From Austropuccinia psidii (lineage: Eukaryota; Basidiomycota; Pucciniomycetes; Pucciniales; Sphaerophragmiaceae): a stretch of 64,000 bases of DNA. Shown in pieces: positions 11,820 to 23,288 of this stretch. The DNA lies in the NCBI GenBank assembly GCA_023105745.1, contig JALGQZ010000003.1, positions 41,183,185 to 41,247,184 on the forward strand, given 5' to 3'. The notes below the pieces were generated by a model. It was not told the DNA's origin. It did not search any database and worked only from the letters and a program-made list of their open reading frames with translations. The translations under genes and the position numbers were made by a program. How positions within the stretch are numbered: the first letter of the stretch is position 1; each line of letters opens with the position of its first letter.

Positions 11820-12926
11820 TCAAAGTAATTGGTTTAGGTTTTTATGCATATTAACCACATCTTCCTGAATGTTGTTATTGGAAAGAACTTCTGCATGTGT
11901 TAGATCATCATCCTCATATAGATCAAACCATTCATTGCCAATTTGTGTTAACATATCATGTAAAATCATGCAAGAAACAACCCAACTAACAAAATATTCA
12001 ATTTCATGATTATCCCTCATTTGATTTTGCATTTCCCTTAGAGAAAACAACCTCCCCTTCAAATTTGCAATAGAATGCTCCATTCTGACCCTTGATTTTG
12101 GTGGACAGTAATTTAAAGAACAGTTGTCTTCATTCTGTGCTACAACCCCCTTATATGCTGGAACAACCCAAGAAGAGCTTGCATATGCTGAATTGGAAAG
12201 TGATTACTGATCCTTTTCATAAAACCCTTGAGGTGTTTGTGCTATTTTCATATGTTGATAGAAATTTGAATCATGAAGTGACCCAGTACAACCAACACAG
12301 TGGTATTAACATAGAATAACTTAATTATAAACAATCAGTAAAAATGAAATAAAAAATAAAAATTCAACAGCTTACCTCCTTTTGCAATCAAAATAGTCCT
12401 CACCATCATTGGGGGGATGTTGTGATAATGGTATGAGACTCCCATCAATAATCCCAATGCACCCAGGGAAGCCTTCTGCTTGCATTACTTGAGACATCTC
12501 TCTTTGTTGTTCTATTGTTGGCCACACAATAGCTTTGCGCTTCAACTTCATTAATATTTGGATCACTCTTTGAGTGTACAACACAATAGCCCCATGGATA
12601 ATTCCAAATAACATTCCAATCTTTCCCAAACAAGACCCATTTCCATTTGCTCCTAGCCTTGATAGTGCCACAGCTAATTGGATGGCAGGATTGCGTTGTT
12701 TATTTTGTGATGAGTTTTGAAATGTTTCATCATTTTGAATTTGTGCAATCAATTTTGCAAATGATTCATTTGTGGTCCTACATAGCTGTTGAAACCTTTC
12801 AGATTATGATGTTTGTAAGTCATTCTTCTAAGAGGATTGATGTATCTATGTGATGTCATCATATCTAATAATATTATATCTCCCTAGATATCAGAATCAC
12901 TATCAGAGCTGAGAGCATCAATGAAC
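11820..12926 (-). pseudogene. PIF/Harbinger (HARBI1-like, DDE_Tnp_4) transposase pseudogene
   Basis: A DNA transposase relic read right to left. The N-terminal region has DALSSDSDSD (about 12900), then ERFQQLCRTTNESFAKLIAQI, then an open segment 12752-12372 with QRNPAIQLAVALSRLGANGNG and the first catalytic Asp in CIGIIDGSLIPL, ending in GEDYFDCKRR. A GTAAGC just after that suggests an intron. The rest reads GCTGSLHDSNFYQHMKIA (second Asp), KDQ then a stop, ASSSWVVPAYKGV, and RVRMEHSIANLKGRLFSLRE (catalytic Glu) to the end at 11820. All three DDE residues survive, but a stop at about 12210, another near 12885 and frame changes kill it. Terminal inverted repeats were not identified. Confidence 0.85.
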
Positions 12927-13117
12927 TGAAGTGAGTTTAAGGTGTGAAGTAAAGGTAGCCTTTGCAATATTTTGGAATGGTTAATGAAGAAAAGATGTAT
13001 AGAAAATGCAATTTGAAATCAAATAACTTAATAAATGACCAGTATATTCAAAATGTTATGCAAGAGAAAGGGAGTTTTATGCAGTTTGAAATCCCCTTAC
13101 TGAGTTGTGTGTGGTAA

Positions 13118-14598
13118 TGTCACAGCCATGGAAACTACCCTCCTGGACTCTATATGCCATATCAGTGCCATATCAATCTTATGGCAATTTGGTCATATCC
13201 ATAATCCCTGGCCAAATTTTCCCTCTCATCTTTTTCTGGCCTTCTATGGTCATTTCACTCCTGGGGCCAACCTGGCCCCTTCACCATCATCAGGCCCTTC
13301 CTTGACTTTCTCTGCTTTTGGGCCCTCTTTGGTATTTTCCAGTCAATGGGGAAAATACAGCCCAAAAGCCTGTATTTGGCTTTTTTAAGCTTTGAATACA
13401 GTCTGCGCAATTTTTCACAATTTTGCGCACTTTTGCTGTATTCAGCTGTATATTCCATTTTCCACACTTTTGTGCATTTTGTGCATTTCTGCGCATTTTT
13501 GCCCAAATTCAGTTTTTAAGCTGTAGTAGCTGTATCTGGCCAAAAACCCAATAATGGCCAGATACCCCAAAAGACACTTTGTCACGTCTGAAGCCTCAAA
13601 ATCCAAGCTTCACTCTTATCCTTCTGGCATCATTCCTAAATACCTTTGGCCACATTCAACCTCCAATAACCAAAAATGTCATTAATGGTGTTACACACCA
13701 TTATGCACCTTTTTTCACCAGAAATTCAATGGTGCACAAATCAAATGTTTATTTCAACTTTTTATTCAGGTAATCAAGGCAGCAAGTCATCCAGAGGATT
13801 CATAAAGGCTCAAGGACAAGTGTCAATATCAAATACCAATGACGCCATCAAGCAAATCATTGGTTATTCTCATTCAAAGTATTCCTCCAAGGGATTACTG
13901 GCAATACATTCTCAAGGAATATTCAAGAGGCAGTTCCAAAACAAGTTGTCAAGTGTCAATTCTCCATCAATCCAACTTGGCAATGACATTCATTTCAATA
14001 CAGTCTGGATTCATCAAGACCTGTATTGCAATCATACATCATGTGAAAATCATTCAACACAGTGCATTTCCCAATCTGGCAAGGTATACACTCCATCAGA
14101 AAATCAATACAGCTTCCAGTATTCAATACAGACCAGCTGACAGCCTGAAGGAGTCAAGCTCTCAATATTTCACATATATCATCCTCCTTTGACCCTGGGG
14201 GGTTTTTCCCCCAGTTAATTAATATATTTTGATTTTATTTTATCTTTATTTATCTTATCATTTTTGTTAAGTGAATACTGATATTATCAAGTCAGTCATT
14301 TAGCACCTTTTCTCTTTTCTTTCTTTTCCTTTCAATGGTTATTTGCTGGTCATATCCTTACTAATTCCATTATTCATTTTGGCAGGTTGAAACAGGGATT
14401 AAAGACTTACTTGGTTGGCTCTTTGGCCATTTGTCTTCTCATTTCTCTTATCACATCTCATCTTTGTATTTGCATTCTTCTGAGAGAAATTCAATTCTTT
14501 ATTTTTATTTTCTTTATTATTTTGGAGTATTCCAAGTGAGTTCCCTGATTGCTGAGTGCCAGGCCGCTCTTGGTTTTCTGTCCAAGAGCCCCATGACA
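13118..14598 (+). repeat. solo LTR, gypsy family A, with perfect target duplication
   Basis: This 1,481-bp LTR starts TGTCACAGCC and ends CCCATGACA. It is flanked on both sides by GGTAA (13113-13117 and 14599-14603), an exact 5-bp target duplication, so both ends are certain. It shares the conserved family A landmarks: the ATGGTG...CACCAT inverted repeat at 13685-13707, an ACATATA box, the hairpin at 14195-14214 and AGTTAATTAATATA at 14213-14226. It is an older variant, closest by eye to the LTRs at 55390 and 62363. Confidence 0.92.
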
Positions 14599-15284
14599 GG
14601 TAAAAATGTCCCTTTAAGTGAAGCTAAAGGTGGTATTTTGGTATCTAAACATGGGATTTGGTACCAAAAAACTTGGGTTTTTGTACCTCCAAATACCTCA
14701 CCTCTTGAGGTGTGGAATCTCTCAAGTCCCAAAAAGTTAATTCAGCATTTGGCAAAAAAAAATTGAGATTTAAAGTGTGGAATTTGGTAACTTTGACACC
14801 TCCTATTATTTCAATCAAGAAGTTTTATTATTCAAATAATTCTTGTAATTGCTTCTTGTAGACAATTACTGCTTACTGTTATATTCAACAATAATGTATA
14901 ACAAGTGAAATAAATGGATAAATAATTAATTATTTAAATGGTGGTTATAATAATCTTGTTATTCTATTTCATAAGAAAAGTCATAGTATTGTTGATTAAT
15001 AGTAATATTATAAACAATTTCATAGAGACATCTTGAAGGTTTTTCCCTGAAGAATATCAAGTGGATGGTAAAAAAATAAAATGGAGAGGGGATTTTTATA
15101 TCATTGAGGAGAAATTGGATTATGATTCAGAGGATAAAGTATTACAGCTATTAATCATAATGAAGAATCACAAGTTCTGTTTAAGAAAAGAATATTAAAC
15201 CATTCATGGCAAGAAATTTTCAACAGAAAAATTGAAATGAAAAGTAAAATAATCAAGATTATTTTAGGAAAATTATTCTTCAGA
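14599..15284. other. AT-rich sequence without recognisable gene
   Basis: After the target duplication the sequence has a short less AT-rich patch with a perfect palindrome, CACCTC TT GAGGTG (14699-14712), and then becomes strongly AT-rich. It may be the far side of the unit carrying the Harbinger relic, but I found no inverted repeat to show that. No open frame resembles a protein. Confidence 0.5.
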
Positions 15285-15640
15285 AAGTTAAAGGCCAAGA
15301 ATTGCCTTAAACTGCAATCCAACTATTGATTTACTTCTTTTCTGCTAATTCATAACATCAAATAAGGAGATGTTGAAAAACTGTAAGGACCAATGATACA
15401 TGATAGGCCCAGAATGGCCTTAGACTACCATTAAATGATTTAGTTAATCTTTGTCTTATTTTACTCTAAATCAAGACATAAAAAAAAGAAGAAGATTTGA
15501 ACAAATGCAAAGACGAATGATACATGATTAGCCACATATGGCCTTAAACTGAATATTTAATTTGTTACTTTTCTGTATTAGTATCAAAAACCATTAAGAA
15601 AAAAAAATTATAAAATAAAATTCAAAGATCAAATCTAGTC
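15285..15640. repeat. degenerate tandem repeat, about 115-125 bp unit
   Basis: Three related blocks follow each other. The motif ggccaagaattgcctta (15293) recurs as ggcccagaatggcctta (15406) and agccacatatggcctta (15530). The second and third are preceded by gaatgatacatga-like sequence (ccaatgatacatgat, acgaatgatacatgat) and all are followed by T-rich tracts. Spacings are about 113 and 124 bp. The units have diverged and no function is apparent. Confidence 0.6.
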
Positions 15641-18600
15641 ATAATCAATAAATATTAAGAAAAAAAATACTTTATCATCAATTAAATAATAGGAAAAATT
15701 TATATGTAATTAATAAATGAGTAAAAAAATGAAGAAAATTTTAAGGAATTATGAATAAAGGTTGTGGTAAAGATAATTTGATTTGCATAAAAAAAAGGTA
15801 CAATAATAATAAAAATCCTCTGGTTATTGGATTCATGTGGATAAATTTCTTTTAATATTTTTTCTGTAATAATATTAGTATTTTCCCATGTTAAAAACAA
15901 GTGGTGGTCACCTATTTCTTATACCACCCCAGACACAAAAGGTTATAAGTTCTTGGGGAAACTGCGACTTTAATAATCAGACACATGACTATGAATTTAA
16001 TAAATGAAAATCAATTGAAATTATTTGACTTGAATAAATAAGAATCAATATACTATTAGATTGTAGTATATCTCATGTTATTCTCCATTAATGAAGTACT
16101 TAGAGATTTCTTAAAATTTGCAGTTTCATTAATAATTACCTTTCATAAGGACAAATATTCTTCATTATTTCACTTTGTTTCAAAAGAAAATTTTCATTTG
16201 TTAAAAAATTCATCTTTCAATTTCAAAATGTAGCTCAACAAAATAATCTAAAACAAAGGAAGATTTAATCAGTAATATGTTAAAATCGAAAAATAAACAT
16301 AAAAATAAGTTTTACCAACTTACCAATACAAGAGTAGAGCTTGAATTATCATCGAAACTTTGAGATATAAAACACAAAACTTCTTCATTTTTCAAAACAA
16401 AAACAAAATAAAATGTTAAATAAAAAACATACTTCAAAATTCTTTCACTAAAAGCAGACTGGTAATTTTACCAGGAAGCAAACAAAAACTCATGGGTTAT
16501 GTGTAGCATTAACCCTCAAAAGAAATTATGAAGGATATCATCTTAATATTCTAGAACTGAATAAATAAGAAAGCCAAAAGGAGGATAATTAAGCTGAACT
16601 ATTCAACACACAACATGTACACACATAGAACACACATGGAATCCACCTCACAATGAAGGGTGACCAGATTTTTAATTTAATTTTCTTTATTTTTTGTTTA
16701 TATTTTTAATTTTTTTTTTAAAAAAAAGAAGAAGAAACTAGCAACCTCCCTTTCTTTACAAAGAAATACAAAAAAAGGGAAAAGAAAGAAACAAAAAAAA
16801 GACGACCAATTAATAAGGAAAGATGAATAAATATAGCAAATAAATATAAACCTCTAATGAATAAGATAATATTATAAGAATATAAGTATCATAAGGTTAT
16901 GATATTTAAAATGAAATGATAGCAAAATCAAACTATTATTTTAACACTATAATATTCTAAGGGATGATATATAATCACAATAATCAAATAATACTTGAAC
17001 AAGGTACCATTTGAATTAAATTGAATTATTATTTGATGTCAAAATAATGTTAAAAGACGTAAGAGTTTTATTAAGTAATTTTATGAAAATATTATAATTT
17101 CGAAGTAAATTAATAATAAAAGACCTATAGCAAAAGGGATATGTCCCTGTATGATGAATAAATATATATCATCTTATTTATCCAACATCATAATATTCAG
17201 AACAAACTTTCCACCTGAAATATTTATATTGATGGATATTATCAAGGTGAATTAAAAGATAAATACACAGAGGCAACTGCTCAGGTTGACCCTAGATAAT
17301 TCTTATTTTAATTTCACTTGGCTTGAAGCATAACAAAAATTCAGAATATTTTATTTAGAAAAATAAAGAAAATTAATTTAAAAAATATTATGGGAAAAGA
17401 ATGGGGAGAAGCTTGAAAATTTATCTCCAGTTATATTGAAGGGAAGGGGCTTTGGCCCACTCACCACTTGACCATGAAATGGCTATACAGAACATGAAAA
17501 CTTTGGTTTCTTTGCATTTTTTTTGGTTTAATTTATTTTTTTAATTTTATTTTTTTAATTAATTAGAAATTTTATTGTATCTTGAATTAAATTCTTTAAC
17601 CAAAAATAAAAATAAAAATAAATAATAATTAAATTACATCAATAAAAAAGTACAAATGAATAAACCGATATTAATAAATATAATAAAATGAGTATAAATA
17701 GATTTTCATTAAATATTAATAAATAGAAACAAATAAAAATAAAACAAAATAAATCTATTCATAAAATTGAATGAAATAAATATACATAATTACAAAAAAA
17801 TGAAGATCAATATTTTAAATAGAAATAAATACAAACAAATAAAGAAATTTAGATAAATAGTATATAAATATAAAAAAATCAATTCAATAAATACAAATAA
17901 ATACAAATAAATGAAAATTAAATTTAAAAAATCAATGAAGTTAAGCTTCATATTTTCAGAACTTGATTAACAAAGAAACAACTCTATTTATAAGTGATTG
18001 AAATAAGATTTATTTTCCAAAACCTTATTAATAAAGAATAAGTACTAATTCATAATAAACTTAAAGCTTAAACCAAAAAAATAACAAGGATTTACCTTAA
18101 ATCTTTAATTCCTCATAATCAAATTAAAAGAAAAGAACTTGGCCAGAATACTAAAAGTAAAGTACTGTAAAGTACCCAACAGTCACACAGTAACAATATA
18201 AATTAATAATCATTATTTATTTATAGTTCAACTATTTCAAAAAATCACAAAAAATCAAGATTGGTTTTTGTTCAAAAAAAGAGGTTGGAATCATATATTA
18301 TTGCATTATATACGGTAATATTATACTAAATCAATCAAAAATAAATCAAATAAATAAAAAATAATTGGTATATAAAAATTCAAACAAAATCAAAGCAACC
18401 TACAGTAGAAAAGAGATAGGTACAGTGTACAGTAATCATATCACACTATAGAAAAAATTGAAATTCAATCAAGAAAGATTTGGTTAAAATCATTCATCGT
18501 AAGCTGTTCAAAAAATAATAATAAAATAGAAGGTCATTAGTCTTTCTAATACTAATAAGAAACAATCAAGCGGACAAAAAATGAACATACCTTGGATAGT

Positions 18601-19980
18601 AATCAACTGATGATACTAAGAAAACCCTAAAGCAAACTGGTTTTAATATATATGAAATGGATTTCTTAGTCATTTAGTCAATAAGTAATAAAAGAAACTG
18701 AATGATCAATTTTGTTAGTTTCAAATCAAAAAAAGTAAATAATTGAAATCAAGTAAAATAAACCTACTGCACCTTTGCATGGGAAAGACAGAATTGAAAT
18801 GACCTAATTTTAGCACGTCTAAAGAACACCTTAAACATGTTTATTAAGAAATTTCAATTAGTACATGTATATCAACAAAAAAAAGGTTCAGTACTAAGAA
18901 AAAGAACCTGAAGCGGATTGATTTGAGCTTAAATACACTGTAATTTTTTTTGAGGAAGAACTAGTAGCAATTCCTTTATAAATAAAAAAACAAAAAAATT
19001 AATAAGTGAATTTCATTCATAGAAAGAGGTTTAAACTAATCAATTATAACTCATCTAAAGTGAATTTCAAACCCCTGACATTAAAGTAAGAAAGAAATAA
19101 GTGTAGTATACTTTTTTCAAACTTACAAAAAAGAGGAAATTCAAATGATGGGTAAGTAGTCTATAATAAATACTAAAGAAATTGAGATAAAGTCAAATAA
19201 ACTTACTGGACCTTTTTATTAGTAAGGAAGAAATTCAAGCAAAGTGATAATAAATAACTAAACAAAGGTTTAGAAATAAATCTCATTGTAAAGAATTTCA
19301 AGTCAAATAAATAAACAAAAAATAGATATAATTAACAAGGGTTTAAGTGAAATTTGATAGTGAGATCTTTGAGCGAGCATAATTTAACAAACCTAGTCAG
19401 GAATACAAGGCCCCTTCATTTAATTAACAGTTGTTCATTCAGAAGCTCTTGTATTTAAGGCAAAAGCAATAATATATTAAAATAAAAGTAAAAAATCGTA
19501 ATTAATAAATTAATCTAAAGCCAATGATTTAGCAATCTAAAAAAAGAAAAGAAAAATTCCTGTAACCTGAATAGGTTGAAAATAATGGAAGAACCTTCAA
19601 GAAAACTAAATCTAAAACATCTATTACAAATCAAAAATATTTGATCCCCAGGTTGGATATAAAAAATGAATTAATAAATAAGTTCAAACTTACCTGAATA
19701 TATCTTGGATTTGAATCAAATCTTAACAATTCTTACGAAGTATAAATGAAGCAGATTTATTCTTAAACAAAAAGAACTTAATCAGGTCTTCTGGAAGGTT
19801 TTGAAGCAAATACCAATCACAAACCTGGAAATAAATTCTTTCTATTATTATTTTTACTTTAATAGAATCAAATATTACTAGTATAAATAATATAATATAA
19901 AATGAATAAGGATATTATACTGAATCCAGAAGAATTATAACAAAGCAATATTGAATAAAACAAAAAACAAAAAGTACCGC
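15641..19980. other. very AT-rich DNA, no supportable gene
   Basis: About 4.3 kb of extremely AT-rich sequence with long A runs and dense stops in all frames. On the minus strand several donor-like sites occur (for example the complements of cttacc near 16319 and 19690 and of atacct near 18590), some next to short open segments. No segment gave a protein I recognise, so I do not call a gene. Related motifs such as aaataaacctactgcacctttgc (18759) and aaataaacttactggaccttttt (19196) suggest old duplications. It is probably decayed transposon sequence. Confidence 0.5.
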
Positions 19981-20365
19981 ATGACTTTGCACCAGAAAAT
20001 TATTAAGATAATTAAATTTATTTTTTATTTTTTTATTTATAAAGGATTAATTAGTGTCATTTAGGTCCTCTATGACCCTAAGATAGATTATGTTTATCAT
20101 CATTATTTGTCACGAAAAATTTTAACCAAAAAAATTATAGTATTTTCACATAAATTGCAATATGTATCTTAATATTTATTCAACAATAGCTTGATGACTA
20201 TTATAATATTATATTACTTATTTAAAGATATATTAGAAAAGAAAAGTATTCCATGACTATAAACTGGACAATTATTATAATAATTTAATTTATTTGTTAT
20301 CTTTTATTTATTTTTGTTTATAAAAGATTCATTAATTTCAATTGGGTCCTCTATGACCTTCAACT
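19981..20365. repeat. degenerate direct repeat, period about 272-280 bp
   Basis: Two units, about 19981-20090 and 20253-20365, share an atgact start, a long T-rich middle ending in ttataaa(a/g)gatt, and the ending gtcctctatgacc (at 20065 and 20346). The spacing is about 272 bp at the start and 280 bp at the end. There is no coding potential. Confidence 0.6.
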
Positions 20366-21667
20366 GGACCTCGCTAAAGTATTTACAATTTTATATATTC
20401 AAATACTTATGTTCAATTTATCATTTATAATTATTTCAAAGTTAATTGAAATAAAAATTATGGTATATTAATACTTCCTTAACTAGTTTCATAATAATGA
20501 TAATAATAATATTCATAATAATGAAGATTATAAATACTATTTATTTCATCTTTATATGTATAGAATATTTATGAGTTAATTGAAAAGCTAATATGTAATC
20601 TATCTTCATAATAAAAAAGCCACATTGAATCAAATCAACCAAAACAAATAAATCAATAAATAAAAACTCTTATAGCTAAATTAACAAATAAGAAATGATA
20701 ATATAAAATAGGATTCAAGAAATATATGCTCCTCATCCAGAAAGAATAAGAATTTGATGGTATTTCTGCTTTAGGTGGTACTTGGACGACTGGTCTATAT
20801 GTATTTCAAGATACATATACACTGAGAAAGCAAGATAAGAAAGAGCTTGATTAGGGGAAAGAAATCTGAGTTGATTTGAGTTATAGCCTTGTATACTTCC
20901 ATTATATAGTGTCAGGCCACCACAAAAAAATTACACTCTTTTCTGAGTAGGAACTAGGGAGAAATAGAGAAAATACTAGTAAAGAAGAAACTAATGATAA
21001 TAATATTAATAAAAGAAAATCAAAATGAGAAGACAAAAGAAAAGGGTTCAAATAATTGTAATGAAAATAAATGAAGATAGAACTATTAATTAGATATTTG
21101 CATATCCATTCATGAAATCAAAACTATATATAGGAATAGAATCACAATTGCTCAATATAAAAACCATACTCATTAAATAAATTATCAACAGGACCAAAGC
21201 TATATTTAATTCAAAATTTATGGTTCTTTCTTTTCAGCTCAGAAAATTGGCAATTAAATGTGTTAATGAAAGGATTAGTGAATTCAATAGTCCTTGTAAG
21301 ACTTCAAACTGAAGGGGTGGCACACCTTAGGGCTTAGGAATAATGTTGTTCTTTTTCTTCCAAGCCATAAAAGGACTAATCGTATTCTACGAAAAAGGAC
21401 TAGTATTTTTAAGGGTGAAGAGGTTAGGTTTGAAGTGGTTTTATATAAAGTCCTCAAGTATATGTGATAGAGTGGACAAAGAATAAAATAATTGATAAAG
21501 AAGAACTAAAATTTGAATTAAAATACCAAGGAAGAATTGATAATGATTTCATAAGTCAATAATAAATATTAAACAAATTAAAAAAAATGTTATATGGAGT
21601 TGAAAATAAATTGAACCACTTTATTATAATGCTTAAAAAAAATATTCAGTTTAAGCAAAAAAAGAAG
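20366..21667. other. AT-rich DNA, no gene seen
   Basis: Continues the AT-rich tract. Slightly more complex stretches lie at about 20750-20960 and 21280-21470, the latter with a TATA-like tttatataaagtcc near 21440. I see no recognisable coding sequence, and no transposon ends can be fixed here. Confidence 0.45.
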
Positions 21668-22230
21668 ATAAAGGGAGGATATTATAATGCCCTTGGATCA
21701 AGTCAAATTGAAGACCAATAGGTCTTAAGCATGACAGAAAACTGCTCCCTTGTGAAGAAATGGACAAGGGGTATTATTGATCTTGTATGACATAAAAAGG
21801 CAGGATTTTGTATACCTAATATTCATGGTCAACACACCTGAGGTGTAGGGTCCTGCAAGACCTAAAGCTGCAAACTTAACTGAATGGAAGAAAGAAGATG
21901 CAAAATATTGAGATTCATAGAATTTTGGCCTATTAAATATATATATAATAATAATAATAAATAGATTGATTATTTCAGTATTAAGAGAAATAATAGATAA
22001 ATTCAGTAACACAAAATTTTCAATGAAGTATATTGATATAAATAACAAGAAAGAATAAATGAAGATAAATGAGCAAATTATAATGATAATAATAAGAAAT
22101 TTTATTAGAAATTTCATTTCAAAATGGATTATTTCAACAATTCAGCAAACTACAAATCAGTACTCAAAAATTGTTAAACCAGTAAATGATTAAATGACAC
22201 AGGAAAAAAATAATCCCTTGGAAAGTCCAC
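21668..22230 (+). other. possible polypurine tract and LTR edge, then unassigned sequence
   Basis: A purine run ending in aaagggaggat (about 21668-21680) is followed by ataatgcccttggatcaag. From memory this resembles the PPT-LTR junction of many basidiomycete gypsy elements, whose LTRs open with a sequence close to TGTAATGCCCTTGG. Here the TG would have decayed to TA. No matching second LTR was found, so the call is tentative. The 130-codon minus open frame at 21725-22117 looks like an AT-rich chance frame. Confidence 0.3.
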
Positions 22231-23288
22231 CATTATGAATAGATCCATATGGTACACCATTATCAGCAAAGATGGCCAAGTTGCAATTCACATCAAAAAG
22301 AAACCAGGAAATATTTGAAGTAATCAATTTTGGACCCCTGGATGGATTTCAAAAGAAAAAAAAGCTCACTTGTTGGTGTTATAGGTCTGAGAAAAGGCTA
22401 TTGTGTTAAGTGAAGAGGAAAGGGGTTCACTTGAAAATTCTAATGGGAAACCTTACAAAATACCAGTAATACCATATACACCATGGCAAAAGAAGCCAAT
22501 ACCAATCCTAAAAAGTATTACATCCCAATTAATAATGTTAATTAGAGACAGGATAAGGAAATGACTTTATGAACAGACTAACTCAAGCTCCAAAATTCCA
22601 GGTTTATATGTAGAAAATGCAATTGCAAAACTTAGACTTGAACATGACTTGCAAGAGCTCAAGACGCTTACAATCAAAGATGAAGGATTAACCCCTCATA
22701 TTTAATCATTTGTGGATGCCTTCTATGGAAGAGAATGCTATGGAGTTATAGATATAATGTGAGGATATTATGAAAGTGAATTGGCTATCTCTACAAGACC
22801 CCTTACACCTTTTGAGTTCCCATTGGGAATATTGCTGCTTACAAGATTTCCTTAAGGAAAAACCAACTCTGTTGAAGTATATTGAGCTCATATGAGCTGT
22901 CTATTTCTGGAGTAAATACCAGAAAATGTAGGAATTTATATTGATGATGGATGAATTAAAGGCCCAAGATCAACTTATAACAAAGAGAATTCAGAAGACA
23001 ACTACTTAAAATAAAGATTAATTGGGGAATATGCAGGCAAATTAGAAATAATATTATTGAGAATTGAAGATGAAGGACTTACTATCTCTGGGGAAAGATT
23101 TTCTGGTTGTGTCCCAGAATTAGATATAGTAGGACATTTGGCCTCTTTAAATGGAAGGAGAATTTCAAAGGAGAAAATTAATAAGATTCAAGATTTGCCA
23201 AAGCCCCAAATAAAAAGGAATTGAGAGTATTTTAGGGTATTTTTGCTTATGTAAGAATTTTTATTCAAAAAATTTGTCAGATTGCTTG
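22231..23288 (+). pseudogene. pol: gypsy C pol, N-terminal and reverse transcriptase part, broken
   Basis: Decayed pol of a second gypsy lineage common in basidiomycetes. Recognisable blocks are VLSEEERGSLENSNGKPYKIP, PYTPWQKKPIPILKSIT, the finger/palm region SFVDAFYGRECYGVIDIM followed by a stop, and PLTPFEFPLGILLLTRFP. The catalytic segment VGIYIDDG (YIDD, about 22934-22955), an I-K-GP block, and LTISGERFSGCVPELDIVGH follow. There are many stops. It ends at RIFIQKICQIA, where the solo LTR at 23289 interrupts, and it resumes as SPVRKLTRKD at about 25237. Assigned from remembered family motifs. Confidence 0.75.

Noticed and set aside
15641..19980. Several donor-like and acceptor-like splice sites on the minus strand suggested a gene with many short exons.
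   Set aside because: The exon candidates are short, do not keep a common frame and give no recognisable protein. Such sites arise easily in AT-rich DNA.
21725..22117. A 130-codon minus-strand frame with a hydrophobic, I/F-rich start.
   Set aside because: Its composition follows directly from AT-rich DNA, and it overlaps the region leading into plus-strand gypsy C. No family resemblance.
14599..22230. A 5' LTR or gag for gypsy C, expected upstream of its pol.
   Set aside because: No second copy of the 27281-28534 sequence and no gag-like reading was found, so the element is described as 5'-incomplete.
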